From positions 1 through 34,837 of the forward strand of contig JAJCZO010000395.1 of the NCBI GenBank assembly GCA_029262355.1: a stretch of 34,837 nt of DNA, read 5' to 3'. The position numbers and the translations under genes are program-made. This stretch comes from Deltaproteobacteria bacterium. GTDB taxonomy: Bacteria; Desulfobacterota; Binatia; UBA12015. Positions 8,735-16,900 of the stretch are shown here, in pieces. The notes below the pieces were generated by a model that was not told the origin of the DNA, searched no databases, and saw only the letters and a list, made by a program, of their open reading frames with translations. Within the stretch, counting starts at the first letter, position 1. The number at the start of each line of letters is the position of its first letter.

Positions 8735-10356
8735 TAGGGATTTAGGCGGTGTGCCCAGGACGATGGGTCAGCGAGTGGACTTTCTGGACATCCACGCCGG
8801 GCACAGCCCGGCCAAAGACAACCAGCGACGGCGAGGATCAGACAGGCCTGGGCGAAGAGGTCCCCGACGACGGAATAGAGCGTACGAACGTCGCTCGGCC
8901 AGATCACCCCGCGCACCCAGCCCTTGGTGAATGGTTCGGTCTTCACGACGACTCGTCCCAACGGATCCACGACGGCCGACGGGCCAGCGGTGGACGTTCG
9001 GACGAGATAGCGACGCTGTTCGACCGCGCGGAGCCGGATGATGTCGAAGGCCTGGAGCGAGTACTTGAGAGCGCCAAACCACGAATCGTTCGCCGGGTTC
9101 ACGAGGAACTGGGCTCCGGCCGCGACGCGATCCCGAGCAGGCTCGGGGAACATGGCCTCGTTGCAGACGATGCTGCCGGCGCCGCCGGCGACCGACGGCA
9201 GGACCTTCGCCCCGTCCCCCGGTGTGAACTGCTGCGCTCTGCCGAAGTTCCGTCGTACGAGATCGATGCTCCGCAGCGGAAAGTACTCCGCAAACGGGAG
9301 GAGCTTGGTCTTGTCCTGCCATTCCAGGATCTGCCCCATTGGCGAGATGAGGAACGTCGTATTGAAGTATAGCTCGCCGTTGTCGTTCGCCGAGACGCGT
9401 GGGCCGCCCGCGATGAGCTGTGCACCGGCGGGCCCTAGGACGTGCCCGAGCGCGGCCCCGTAGGCCGGCTCGTCGGGCAGGAAGAACGTCATCGCGCTCT
9501 CGGGCCAAAAGACGAGTGCGGTGTCTGAGCCCTCCGTCGCCTGGCGGGTGAGCTTCAGGTACTCGCCGAGGTTCCGGCCATACATGTCGCGCCGCCATTG
9601 GGTCCCCAGATCGAGGTTCCCTTGGACGATAGCGATTTCGACGCCCCCGTCCAGGGGCTCTCCCGTCGCTCGCAGGCGGACCATGCCGTATCCGAGCGAC
9701 GCCAGGAGAAGCGCGCCCGCTGCTGCGGCGCCAATTGCGGCCGGAAGGCGCGCCTCCGGCGCCGATCGCGCGAGCCAAAGATCCAGCACCGCTGCGTTTG
9801 TTGCGACGAGGCCGAAGCTGATGCCATGGACGCCGGCAAGATCGGCAACCTGCATGAGCGGCAACACTCCGACCTGAGAGTACCCGGAAATGGCCCAGGG
9901 ATTTCCCCCGAGGACGATCACACGAAGATACTCGGCACCCACCCACGCGGCGGCGGCAAGGAGCGGCAGGGTGGCGCCCCGCCGACGCGACAGGAGCCAG
10001 TAGGCCACGGCGAAGCACGAGTAGTAGGGCACCATCGTAACGACGGTCGCACCGAGTAGCATCAACCAACCGACCAGCTGGGACTGACCGTAGTAGGTCA
10101 CGACGGCGCCGGGAAGACAGTCGGACGTGACGAAGGTCATGACGCACGCCCAGGCGGCACCGAGCGCCCCTGCTCGGCCCGCGCCTCCGCTTCGGATCGC
10201 CCAGAAGAACGGGACGAGCGCGACCCACGCCAGCGGTCGAATCCCGTGTGGCGGGAAGGACAGGCCATACGCCACACCGGACATCGTCGTCAGCGCGAGC
10301 GCAGGAACGAGTTTCACCGCCGTGTTCTCGTTTCGCGGTTTATGGAGTTCAGTCAT
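8734..10356 (-). CDS. lnt: Apolipoprotein N-acyltransferase
   Basis: 540 residues, a typical length. It adds the third acyl chain to the N-terminal Cys of lipoproteins at the periplasmic face of the inner membrane. The N-terminal half holds several membrane segments, including the family signature 'GLSFPPHGIRPLAWVALVPF' near residues 31-50. The C-terminal nitrilase domain carries the expected triad: Glu286 in 'FWPESA', Lys349 in 'DKTKLLPFAEYFP' and Cys398 in 'IVCNEAMFPE'. The 'NPANDSWFG' motif is also present. ATG 10356 gives a complete protein. It lies 42 nt downstream of a truncated regulator on the same strand and may be cotranscribed with it, which would be unusual for a housekeeping gene. 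Confidence 0.93.
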   Translation of the reverse strand: MTELHKPRNENTAVKLVPALALTTMSGVAYGLSFPPHGIRPLAWVALVPFFWAIRSGGAGRAGALGAAWACVMTFVTSDCLPGAVVTYYGQSQLVGWLMLLGATVVTMVPYYSCFAVAYWLLSRRRGATLPLLAAAAWVGAEYLRVIVLGGNPWAISGYSQVGVLPLMQVADLAGVHGISFGLVATNAAVLDLWLARSAPEARLPAAIGAAAAGALLLASLGYGMVRLRATGEPLDGGVEIAIVQGNLDLGTQWRRDMYGRNLGEYLKLTRQATEGSDTALVFWPESAMTFFLPDEPAYGAALGHVLGPAGAQLIAGGPRVSANDNGELYFNTTFLISPMGQILEWQDKTKLLPFAEYFPLRSIDLVRRNFGRAQQFTPGDGAKVLPSVAGGAGSIVCNEAMFPEPARDRVAAGAQFLVNPANDSWFGALKYSLQAFDIIRLRAVEQRRYLVRTSTAGPSAVVDPLGRVVVKTEPFTKGWVRGVIWPSDVRTLYSVVGDLFAQACLILAVAGCLWPGCARRGCPESPLADPSSWAHRLNP

Positions 10357-10398
10357 GAACGTTCAGCCGGTGAAGGCCGCGCGGCAAGAGAGTTCGGA

Positions 10399-11586
10399 TC
10401 AGCCCTCAAGTCGACCGCGTATCTGGCCTTCGGCGCCCCGCGGCCCCCCCACGGATCTGACCGCGGGTGCAGACCAGGTACCGAGATCGCGAAGGGCCCG
10501 AACGACCTCGTAAATCTCGAGCGGGTGGCCCTGAGTCCGCCGCCAGATCGCCTCATCGACGGCAGATGGCAGCGTACGCCCAGCTACGGCCTCCGCGCAC
10601 TCACGCGTCGCGCTCCTCGACAACCCGGACAGCGAGCACCGTCGCGCCTGGGGCAGACCCCGCAGACCCGCGATGCGAGTGTGCTTCTCTCCCGGCGACG
10701 GGGGGTCGCGGTGCGCGCAGGCCACGACCAACGGCGCGTCCTCGAGCACGCGGGCGACGACTTGCAGCACCCGCAAGGAAAGGTCATCCGCCCATTGGAG
10801 ATCATCGAGAACCAGCAGAAGTGGCTGGCGATGACTCGCAGCCTTCAGGTACTGCGCCGTTGCATCGAGAAGGCGAACCCGGTCCTCTGTCTCACTAGCG
10901 TGGTTCGCCGTGAAGGGGTCTGGTTCCCGTTCCGCGCACAACAGGCGGCGCACCGCCGGCGGCGGCTGCGCATCCCTGCCCTTGAAGCGCTCCATATATC
11001 CGCGAATCAGCTGAACCCAGGGCCAGCACGTGGGCGCCGTGTTCGTGTCCCAGCACCAGGCCGACAGGGGTACGATCCCCTGGCTCCGCGCCCCCTTTGC
11101 GGCTTCTTGGAGGAGGCGCGTCTTCCCGATTCCGGCTCCACCATCGATCATGACGAGGCGACCTCGCCCCGTCAGGGCATCCGCCAGGAACCCGTTCATG
11201 AGCCGCACCTCGTCGCCGCGACCGAGTAGCCGGGTGCGTTCGGGATCAATCGTTGGCACCGTGGGCCCGACTGTAACCGTTCCCCCCTCCACCACGGCCG
11301 CACAGAAGCGATGCCCCCGACGCGGAAACGTCCGTACGACCCGGCGTTCCCGGTCGTCGAGCGCTCGCCGCACGGCGGCCACCGCCTTCGAAAGTGACGC
11401 ATCGGTCACGGCGACATCCGGCCACAGCCGGGCGAAGATCTCGCGCCTGCCGACGACGCGATCGCGCTCGCGGACAAGGAGCGTGAGGAGGGCCAACGGC
11501 TTCGGAGCCATACGAACCTCTACGCCTTCTCGGCGAAGCTCGCCGGCTCGGTCGTCCAGTTCGAACTCGTCGAATCGGTAGATCAC
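10399..11586 (-). CDS. Winged-helix (OmpR/PhoB-type) plus AAA/STAND-type ATPase regulator lacking the C-terminal region
   Basis: 395 residues from ATG 11586. Residues 1-100 form an OmpR-type DNA-binding winged helix ('MAPKPLALLTLLV', 'LSKAVAAVRRAL', 'VVRTFPRRGHRF'). Residues 120-380 form a predicted ATPase with Walker A 'GGAGIGKT' (149-156) and Walker B 'LLLVLDDLQWAD' (256-267). The protein stops around 'GQIRGRLEG', exactly where relatives continue as 'vI..RL..L' into a winged module and TPR repeats, commonly 900-1100 residues in total. No continuation exists in any frame, because lnt starts 42 nt later. It is either a naturally short form or a 3'-deleted gene. A sigma-54-type promoter lies 100 nt upstream. 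Confidence 0.82.
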   Translation of the reverse strand: MIYRFDEFELDDRAGELRREGVEVRMAPKPLALLTLLVRERDRVVGRREIFARLWPDVAVTDASLSKAVAAVRRALDDRERRVVRTFPRRGHRFCAAVVEGGTVTVGPTVPTIDPERTRLLGRGDEVRLMNGFLADALTGRGRLVMIDGGAGIGKTRLLQEAAKGARSQGIVPLSAWCWDTNTAPTCWPWVQLIRGYMERFKGRDAQPPPAVRRLLCAEREPDPFTANHASETEDRVRLLDATAQYLKAASHRQPLLLVLDDLQWADDLSLRVLQVVARVLEDAPLVVACAHRDPPSPGEKHTRIAGLRGLPQARRCSLSGLSRSATRECAEAVAGRTLPSAVDEAIWRRTQGHPLEIYEVVRALRDLGTWSAPAVRSVGGPRGAEGQIRGRLEG

Positions 11587-11693
11587 GCTGCCTCCCGCCG
11601 GTAGTGCGTCGCATTCGCCTACGAGGCAGGCTGCGGATTGTTACAGAGCCAAGAACGGCATCTGTGGGTGCCCCACCGAATGAGCAGCCTGAC

Positions 11694-11709
11694 TGCAACG
11701 CGCGTGCCG
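11694..11709 (-). promoter_or_regulatory. Sigma-54 (-24/-12) promoter for the winged-helix/ATPase regulator
   Basis: The minus strand reads C-CGGCACGCGCGTTGCA, one change from YTGGCACG-N4-TTGCW (first T to C), with exact GG-N10-GC spacing. The predicted start is near 11683, about 97 nt before ATG 11586. It is divergent from the similar element at 11895-11910. Confidence 0.65.
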
Positions 11710-11718
11710 GCGGCCGAA

Positions 11719-11733
11719 GGCGGGCAGCCCGCC
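11719..11733. promoter_or_regulatory. 15-bp perfect inverted repeat between divergent sigma-54 promoters
   Basis: GGCGGGC-A-GCCCGCC is a perfect 7-bp inverted repeat. It sits 10 bp behind the -24 box of the leftward promoter and about 160 bp upstream of the rightward one, a typical distance for a bacterial enhancer-binding site. High local GC raises the chance of random palindromes. The rest of the 11587-11988 gap holds no gene I can support. Confidence 0.4.
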
Positions 11734-11894
11734 GCCCCGGTGGCCGCGGGCTGGCTGAGCAGTCGTCTGCCCTTGGTCGCCTGGCAAAGAACTTGGACAC
11801 CCAGCGTCTAGCGCCCTCGACACCGCGCCGATTCGGGCTGAGCGCAATGCGCGCCTTACGCCGAACCGCCCGCACATTTCGGACTCGCGTGTCC

Positions 11895-11910
11895 TGGCAC
11901 GCCACCTGCA
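11895..11910 (+). promoter_or_regulatory. Sigma-54 (-24/-12) promoter for the PLAT/HEAT secreted-protein pair
   Basis: The plus strand reads C-TGGCACGCCACCTGCA, matching YTGGCACG-N4-TTGCW except for one T-to-C change, with exact GG-N10-GC spacing. The predicted start is near 11921, about 68 nt before ATG 11989. Confidence 0.72.
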
Positions 11911-11988
11911 ACCCGCATCGTTCAGCGTTCGATGGAGAGCGCTCGAAGACGTGCCCGAACCGGCGCGCAGACGAAAAGGGGCAGATCA

Positions 11989-13077
11989 ATGAGAGCAACC
12001 AAAGTGGTAACAGGGTTCCGTTGGGGGCGTTCCGCCCAACCGAAGAAGCGCGGACCGATCCATCGATGGGCAATGATAGCCGCGGCGTTCCTCGCATCAG
12101 CGGCGGGTGTCGCCGACGCCGCGCCCTCTCCAGGCACGCCAATCTTCCGTGCACAGATTCGGCTCACGGTGTGCGACCAGAAGCACGCGGGTAGCGACGA
12201 ACTCACCCAGGACATCAGCGTGAAGCTCAACGCCGACAATCTCACCGTTCTCGATCGCGGAGGATCCGACTTCGGCCGGGGCTCGGTCCGCACGTATGAC
12301 CTCAACCTGAATGGCATCGCGAGTGCAGGTGACATCACGAAGCTTCAGATCTTCAAGAAAGGGAAGAACGGAGTATGCCTCAGCGACATCCGGCTGCGGC
12401 TCAACGACAAGGAGGCGTTCTCCTACCCGCGAGGCGACAATGCCGCGATGTGGGTCATGGCCTTCGGCGGCACTGCGAAGATCTGGCTCGACGACGAGCT
12501 GCCCAACAAGCCGACCCGGACGTTCCCGCGAAGTCAGATCGTGTCCAATTCCATTTGGCGAAGCTACTCGTTCAACCTGCTCGCCGATGTCCCCCAGGCC
12601 CTCTGGGAGAACGAAATCGAGAGTCGCCTCGAAGCCCTCGGTGCCACGTATTTCCATACGCAGAGCTTCGGCGTCTCCGTCAGGTGGGGAAGTGGAGAGA
12701 AGTCCGTCGAAGTGACGCGTCGACTGTCGCGGAACTCGATGCGCGTGGAGATGGATCTGAAGGCCTCAGTGAAAGTGATCAAAGACCCCCGGATCGACGT
12801 CGACTTCGATCTGACGTTCTCTTGCACCGACCGTGTCCTCCGGATTGCGGCCGAGAATGTCGACGTGAATGTCGATCTCAAGCGGGCGAAGCGCCGGATC
12901 GCCAACCGTTGGCTGGGCCGAAAGGGCAAGCCTTCGATCGGCGAGATGGAGCGGCAGATCGAATCGGAGATCGGAAAGACCCGCATCCAAGTGCGCGTGC
13001 CGTCGTGTCCACCGATTCGCGTGTACGAGCCCCGCGATGTGTACGTCAGCCTCCGCGCACCGGCGCCTCTCATCTGA
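11989..13077 (+). CDS. Secreted protein with PLAT/LH2-like N-terminal domain, function unknown
   Basis: 362 residues from ATG 11989, supported by 'AGGGGC' about 6 nt upstream. A long basic leader precedes a hydrophobic segment (IHRWAMIAAAFLASAAG) with a likely signal-peptidase cut after VADA. Residues of about 55-140 ('DISVKLNADNLT', 'GSDFGRGSVRTYDLNL', 'GDITKLQIFKKG', 'CLSDIRLRLNDKEAF') follow the strand pattern of PLAT/LH2 beta-sandwiches, which bind lipids or proteins; this is a fold guess. The C-terminal half is beta-rich then basic, and I recognise no family. It is the first gene of a probable two-gene unit with 13178-13966, behind a sigma-54-type promoter. Confidence 0.72.
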   Translation: MRATKVVTGFRWGRSAQPKKRGPIHRWAMIAAAFLASAAGVADAAPSPGTPIFRAQIRLTVCDQKHAGSDELTQDISVKLNADNLTVLDRGGSDFGRGSVRTYDLNLNGIASAGDITKLQIFKKGKNGVCLSDIRLRLNDKEAFSYPRGDNAAMWVMAFGGTAKIWLDDELPNKPTRTFPRSQIVSNSIWRSYSFNLLADVPQALWENEIESRLEALGATYFHTQSFGVSVRWGSGEKSVEVTRRLSRNSMRVEMDLKASVKVIKDPRIDVDFDLTFSCTDRVLRIAAENVDVNVDLKRAKRRIANRWLGRKGKPSIGEMERQIESEIGKTRIQVRVPSCPPIRVYEPRDVYVSLRAPAPLI

Positions 13078-13099
13078 GGCCCGGTGAGCGATCCGACCG

Positions 13100-13137
13100 C
13101 TCCGCACGGCGATGGGGGTGATCCCCGCCGTGCGGGG
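13100..13137 (+). terminator. Strong intercistronic hairpin
   Basis: CCGCACGGCG (13102-13111) pairs perfectly with CGCCGTGCGG (13126-13135). The flanking T-G and C-G pairs extend it, and the 14-nt loop can form three more G-C pairs. It lies 22 nt after the stop of the PLAT-like gene and 40 nt before the next start. With no T-tract, it may be a partial terminator or an mRNA-stabilising element that sets relative expression of the two genes. Confidence 0.55.
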
Positions 13138-13177
13138 GCGGAAAGGCTCGAAAACGAGAACAGGAAAAGGCGATCCG

Positions 13178-13966
13178 ATGGCGACCGAGACGAAGAATCC
13201 TCAGAGAAGAAAGACGCCCGCACATCTGCTGGCGGTCACTTGTGCCGTGCACCTCTACGCCAGCACGGCGGCAGCAACGATCGATCTGAGCGTTCACGGG
13301 GAGCTCGTGACCGCCCAGGTGGTCGATGAGCCCGCTTCGATGGTCCTCGATCGGATGGCAGCTGCCCTCGGCGGTCAGGTCCGCTGGATTGGCGCACCCG
13401 ACGATCGACGAGTGACAGCGACTCTTCGAGGCCGCTCACTCGCATCCGCGCTGCGCCTGCTCGTTCCCGGTGCGAGCTTCGTGCTCCGGGAGACCCCGGC
13501 TCGGAGCGGTGGCTCCCGGTTCGAGCTTGTCGTCCACGGGGCGTCCGGAATGCCCTCGTACTCCCGCGCCTCGCCGCCGAAGCCAGCGCACGAAAGCGAC
13601 GGTACGATAGGCGCAACCGAGAGCGATGGATGGGTAGCGGCGACGCCCGCAAGCCTGCTGGACCTGGCATTGTCTCACGAGCAGCCGACGGCTCGCGCGG
13701 CTGCGCTCCTATCGCTTCGCCGGCAAGGAGGCGATTCGGATCTCCTCCTCGGAGTCTTCTCGCAAATCGCATCGGCCGACGTCGATGCACGGGTCCGAGG
13801 TGTCGCCGTCGAGTGGCTCGGCGAGCAAGCCCGCGCGGTCGGTTTGCTCCACGAGATCGCAGCGAGGGACGACGATCCCGGGGTGCGTCATCGAGCGGCC
13901 GCCTTCGCGGCCGCTCTCGATGGGATACCATCGGGTGAGGCCCCACTCGACGCCGTAGACTTCTAG
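13178..13966 (+). CDS. Exported protein with STN-like domain and HEAT repeats
   Basis: 262 residues from ATG 13178, chosen because 'AGGAAAAGG' lies about 7 nt upstream and a signal peptide follows (MATETKNPQRRK, hydrophobic core, cut near TAAA-TI). An ATG at 13112 falls inside the preceding hairpin and is unlikely. Residues of about 28-105 ('VVDEPASMVLDRMAAALGG', 'VTATLRGRSLASALRLLVP') resemble the short STN domain at the N-terminus of secretins and TonB receptors. Residues of about 160-250 are Ala-rich helical pairs ('ARAAALLSLRRQGGDSDLL', 'VRGVAVEWLGEQA', 'VRHRAAAFAAAL'), i.e. HEAT-type repeats. STN plus HEAT without a channel domain suggests a periplasmic adaptor or scaffold (inference). 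Confidence 0.75.
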   Translation: MATETKNPQRRKTPAHLLAVTCAVHLYASTAAATIDLSVHGELVTAQVVDEPASMVLDRMAAALGGQVRWIGAPDDRRVTATLRGRSLASALRLLVPGASFVLRETPARSGGSRFELVVHGASGMPSYSRASPPKPAHESDGTIGATESDGWVAATPASLLDLALSHEQPTARAAALLSLRRQGGDSDLLLGVFSQIASADVDARVRGVAVEWLGEQARAVGLLHEIAARDDDPGVRHRAAAFAAALDGIPSGEAPLDAVDF

Positions 13967-13995
13967 AGCGCTGCGACGGCTGGCGTTTCAGGACA

Positions 13996-16900
13996 CTACG
14001 GCGCTGCCGGGCAAGCGCCCGGCGACGGCGCGTTCGTCGCCTTGAAGCGACCTGCCGCCTTCCCGGCTCGTCCGGCGTCGCGCTTGACGTCTCCTCCGAA
14101 CGCCATGCAGAGCTGCTTCGACCCGACGTCGATCGCGACGGCGAGGCTTCCCTGGCTCGGCTCGTCCAACGTGAAGGCCACCTCGGGCCCCGAGCACTTG
14201 GCCTTCAAGACCTTCCCAGGGCGGTAGAGCACCAACGAGCACGGTCCACTCACACCGTCGGAGTCTCGGTAGCGATAGCCCTTGCTTCCCGCCGGTTTCC
14301 CGAGCCCGGTCCAGTGAGCCGCGGGCAGAGCGAACGTGTTGGATTCGAGCGTCGTCGGGTTGAATAGCTCGAGGGTGCCACCCGCTTGCGTAGGCGCCAC
14401 GCCGCCGTCCGCGGTCGGCACAGGGAGCCCCACGTCCTTCGAAACGACCAGGACCTTGCGCTTGTCGGCGTTCGTCGGATCGATGAGAGACAGCGTCTTG
14501 CCCGAGAGGGGTCGCACGAACTCGGCATCGCAGACGTCACCCGCTCCGTCGCCGTCGCTGTCGCTCTGGTTCGGGTCGGCGGTTTCGGGGCAGGTATCCA
14601 ACCCGTCAGGCACGCCATCCTGATCCGCGTCGGCCGTCGAAGCCGCGACGACCGCGATCGAGGGGAGGCAAGTCGAGCCCGCCGGGCATCGATCGTCATT
14701 GGGCAGACAGAGCGACGGAGCCCGGAGCAGGCAGCGCCGGCAGTCCGCGTCGGCCGCACACCCAAGAGCGGGATGGATGATGCACGTTCCGGTCTCGATG
14801 TCGCACGCGTCGTCTTCGCAGAAAGCGCCGTCGGCGCAGTCGTCGGAGTCGATAGCGCACACGATGCCCGTGTCGCATCGTCCCGCTTCGGTCAGCGCCA
14901 CGATCGACTCGTCTCGCCCCTCGAGCGGATCCGGGTCGCCGCCCGTGACCGCACCGAGCGGCGTCAGGGCGCCCGTGCAGAAGTCGAAGATCTGAAGGAC
15001 GAGATCGCCGCCGGCCACACCGTTGCCATCGAGGTCTGCGCCACCTTGGTCCGCCTCGGACGTGAGGAACGTCACGCGGCTGCCCTGTACCCGGTATGGC
15101 AGCCTGGGATCGCACTCGACCAGGCGGCACGGCGTCACCGCCTGCTCGGTGTTGACGAGGATACCGCTTTCGAGGTCGTAGAGCTGCAGCACTCCGTCGA
15201 GTGCATCGCCATCGTCGTTGCCCAGGAACGATCCGTCGTTCTGGGCGGCTTCGCTCGTTCGGAGGGCGACGAGTTGGATGTCGCCGCACAGGGTATCCGC
15301 TGGGTCGCCGACGACGAACTCCTCGGCCGCGGCGATCGCAATTGCGGGCAGCTTCGGCTTTGCCGCGTCGAAGACCTGGAGAACGCGGTCCGCGGTGTCG
15401 CCGTCTCCGTTCAAAATGGCCCCCTGCGCCGCTTCTGGCGTGAGGAACACACCTCGACTTCCAGCCATCTGCAGCTCGTCGGCAGCTTGTCCACTGTTCT
15501 GCCACGTACCGGGTGAAGCGTTGATCTTGTGAAACTGGGCTACCGTGTCGTTCTGGTCGCCGTCTGCGTTGTAGATCGCGCCGTCGCCCCTCTCGGAGAC
15601 GAGCGCTCCAACGTGGGTCGCGGAGAGGGCGACCGACTCGGCTGCGCGCACGAGGTTCACGGCCGAGCCGCTGCCGTTCCAGAAGGCCACGACGTCGTCG
15701 TCGACGAGACCGTCGCCGTTGAGAGGTCCATCATCCGGGCACCCGGGCGTGGTCGTGCCGAGGGTCTCCGGGCGTAAGAAGACGGCACGCCCGCTTGCGA
15801 CCGCCGCCTCCCCGGCCGGACACAGGGTCGTAACGACTCCGGATCCCGTGTCCACGACTTCCAGGACGGTGTCGTCCAACTCGCCGTCCGGGAATAGCAG
15901 GGCATCTACACCGAAGGGGTCGGACCGGTCCGGGCCTATGATCACGATCTGCTGGGCAGCTCCGCCGAACACGCCGAGTGCAGCCACGATCGGGATCGCC
16001 GCGATCGGCGCTGGGAAAACAGTACTCCCAGGACCCAGGACCTCTGTCGCACCGGTCACGCGGTCATGCAAATAGAGTTCGAGAGTTCCGAACCCGTCGT
16101 CATCCTGATCGCTCAGCGTCGTGGCTTCGCTCATGAAGGTGACAAACCGGCCATCCGGAGAGAGCCGAGCGCCGGAAGCTCCGCTATCGGCCTGCACGCC
16201 GCCCGTCCCGACGCTGACGCGCTCTGTGAGCCCTGTCTTCCGATCACGGACGAAGATGTCGGGCAACCCGTTCGTATCGTCCGGGGTAAAGCTGGACCCA
16301 GTCCCGAAAGCGACGAAGCGACCGTCGGCGGACATCCCCGCGAGCTGCGCGTCGTTGTTGGCGGCCACCCCACTGGATGAGACGCTCGCCAACTCGTTGG
16401 CGCCCGTGCTCCGGTCGTGGACGAAGATCTGAACGCCGGACGTATCGCCCGGAGTCCCGGTCAGCAGATTCGTCGCCGTGCTGGAGAAGGCGACGAACTG
16501 TGCCGTCTCGGAGAGAACCGGCCTGAACGATGAGAAGTTGCCCTGGATCCCACCGAGGGAGACACTGACGCGCTCGGTCACTCCGCTGTCGAGGTCGCGC
16601 ACGAAGATGTCGGACTCGCCATTGGTGTCGTTGGCGACGAGGTTGCTTGCGCGCGAGGAGAACGCGACGAAACGTCCGTCGCCTGTCAAATGTGGAGACC
16701 CCGAAGCATCGTCGGCCTCGGTCCCATCTGGCGCGACGCTCACACGTTCGGTAACACCGGCGATCACGTCGCGGACGAAAATGTCGTCGGTGAAGTTGGC
16801 GTCGACCGTCGGGAGGACGAGATTCGAGGCGAAGCTCGTAAAGGCGACGACACGGCCGTCCGCAGAGACCGAAACCCCGTCTGTGGCTATTCCTCCGGAG

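Noticed and set aside
8768..10228. Long alternate minus-strand frame inside lnt
   Set aside because: The Lnt catalytic motifs lie in the other frame; this one is Arg/Pro-rich shadow sequence.
11932..11988. Upstream extension of the PLAT-like protein from 11932
   Set aside because: It would start essentially at the predicted transcription start, lacks a ribosome site and adds an Arg-rich stretch; ATG 11989 has a good Shine-Dalgarno sequence.
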